Assembly: GCF_946479975.1 (NCBI RefSeq)
Contig: NZ_CAMLIX010000148.1
Coordinates: 1-13,104, forward strand
Source of the DNA: an uncultured Flavobacterium sp.
GTDB lineage: Bacteria; Bacteroidota; Bacteroidia; Flavobacteriales; Flavobacteriaceae
Direction of reading: 5' to 3'
DNA length: 13,104 bases
Shown: one piece after another, positions 12,798 through 13,104 of the stretch
Position numbering within the stretch: the first letter of the stretch is position 1
How the letters are laid out: each line of letters starts with the position of its first letter
Translations under genes and position numbers: made by a program
The notes under the pieces: generated by a model
Told to the model about the DNA's origin: nothing
What the model saw: the letters and a program-made list of their open reading frames with translations, nothing else
Databases searched by the model: none

Positions 12798-13104
12798 ATG
12801 ACAAATACGTCTACAGTAATGGGCAATAAACGCTTCAGCTACTTTATAGTGAGCAGTTTTATTTTATGCAGCATCTTGCTAATCGCGGTACAGATAAACT
12901 CAGCTAAGAATACTAAAGCGCTCATTAAAAACAATAATACGCTGTTAAACGAATTGCGTTCAAGCAATCATTTAAGAGAAATCGACCGTGATATTCTGGG
13001 TGTCGAAAGCAGAATTAGGGCTTCTATAGCAACCAACGATACTACACATTTGGAAGGAATTGACCAAAAGATCAAACAAATCAGAAATTTTTTGGACTCT
13101 CTTT
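12798..13104 (+). CDS. Membrane sensor, probable histidine kinase N-terminus, cut by window edge
   Basis: From the ATG at 12798 the frame is open for 102 codons to the end of the window. Residues 1-13 are cytoplasmic, ~14-33 form a membrane helix (FSYFIVSSFILCSILLIAVQ), and the rest is a helical extracytoplasmic segment (TKALIKNNNTLLNELRSSNH, REIDRDILGVESRIRASIAT, DQKIKQIRNFLDSL). The pattern of long helices with an E-x-x-x-R element resembles CHASE3-type sensor domains of histidine kinases. The position right after a LytTR response regulator supports a kinase, but no catalytic domain is visible here. The gap of 67 nt and absence of a terminator suggest one transcript with the regulator. Confidence 0.7.
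   Translation, partial: MTNTSTVMGNKRFSYFIVSSFILCSILLIAVQINSAKNTKALIKNNNTLLNELRSSNHLREIDRDILGVESRIRASIATNDTTHLEGIDQKIKQIRNFLDSL

Overview
The window looks like a chromosomal segment of a Flavobacterium-like Bacteroidota. DNA is AT-rich, start codons lack purine-rich Shine-Dalgarno sequences, several genes carry the Bacteroidota -7 element TAnnTTTG, and the families present (FecI/FecR/TonB receptor trio, DUF5777 barrel, OB-fold tRNA_anti-like protein, Flavobacterium-type Crp and XRE regulators) are typical of that phylum. No tRNA, rRNA, CRISPR array or insertion sequence was seen.

Layout. 1-530: the 3' end of a collagen-like surface protein with 45-bp repeats, closed by a strong hairpin terminator. 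629-1654 (minus): a lipoprotein with four tandem ~42-residue repeats. 1847-8272: an extracytoplasmic-function (ECF) sigma locus on the plus strand: sigma factor, FecR anti-sigma factor and TonB-dependent receptor, then a separately promoted four-gene operon (membrane-anchored OB-fold protein, DUF5777 outer-membrane barrel, mono-haem cytochrome c lipoprotein, YceI-like periplasmic protein). 8298-8693: a hotdog thioesterase-like protein. 8727-9867 (minus): an XRE regulator and a Crp/Fnr-family regulator. 10268-11143: an AraC-family regulator behind a 21-bp-spaced direct repeat. 11214-11370 (minus): a frameshifted remnant of a histidine kinase C-terminus, not predictable as an intact gene. 11516-13104: Dps, a LytTR response regulator and the start of a membrane sensor, probably its kinase, running off the end.

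The main result is a repeated bipartite sequence, GTAGGGTA(A/G)-N12-(C/T)TGTTTTA, found three times with exactly the same 12-nt spacer: before fecR-tonB (2366-2394), before the OB-fold/DUF5777/cytochrome/YceI operon (5924-5952) and, on the opposite strand, before the repeat lipoprotein (1799-1771). It has the shape of an ECF sigma promoter and ties three transcription units into one local regulon, presumably read by the sigma factor encoded at 1847-2362. The sigma gene itself has a housekeeping-type -7 element. I infer a cell-surface signalling circuit in which the TonB receptor senses or imports a ligand, FecR releases the sigma factor, and the sigma factor turns on an envelope module containing an outer-membrane barrel, a haem lipoprotein, a YceI lipid-binding-type protein and an exported repeat lipoprotein. 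The ligand and the biochemical purpose cannot be read from the sequence.
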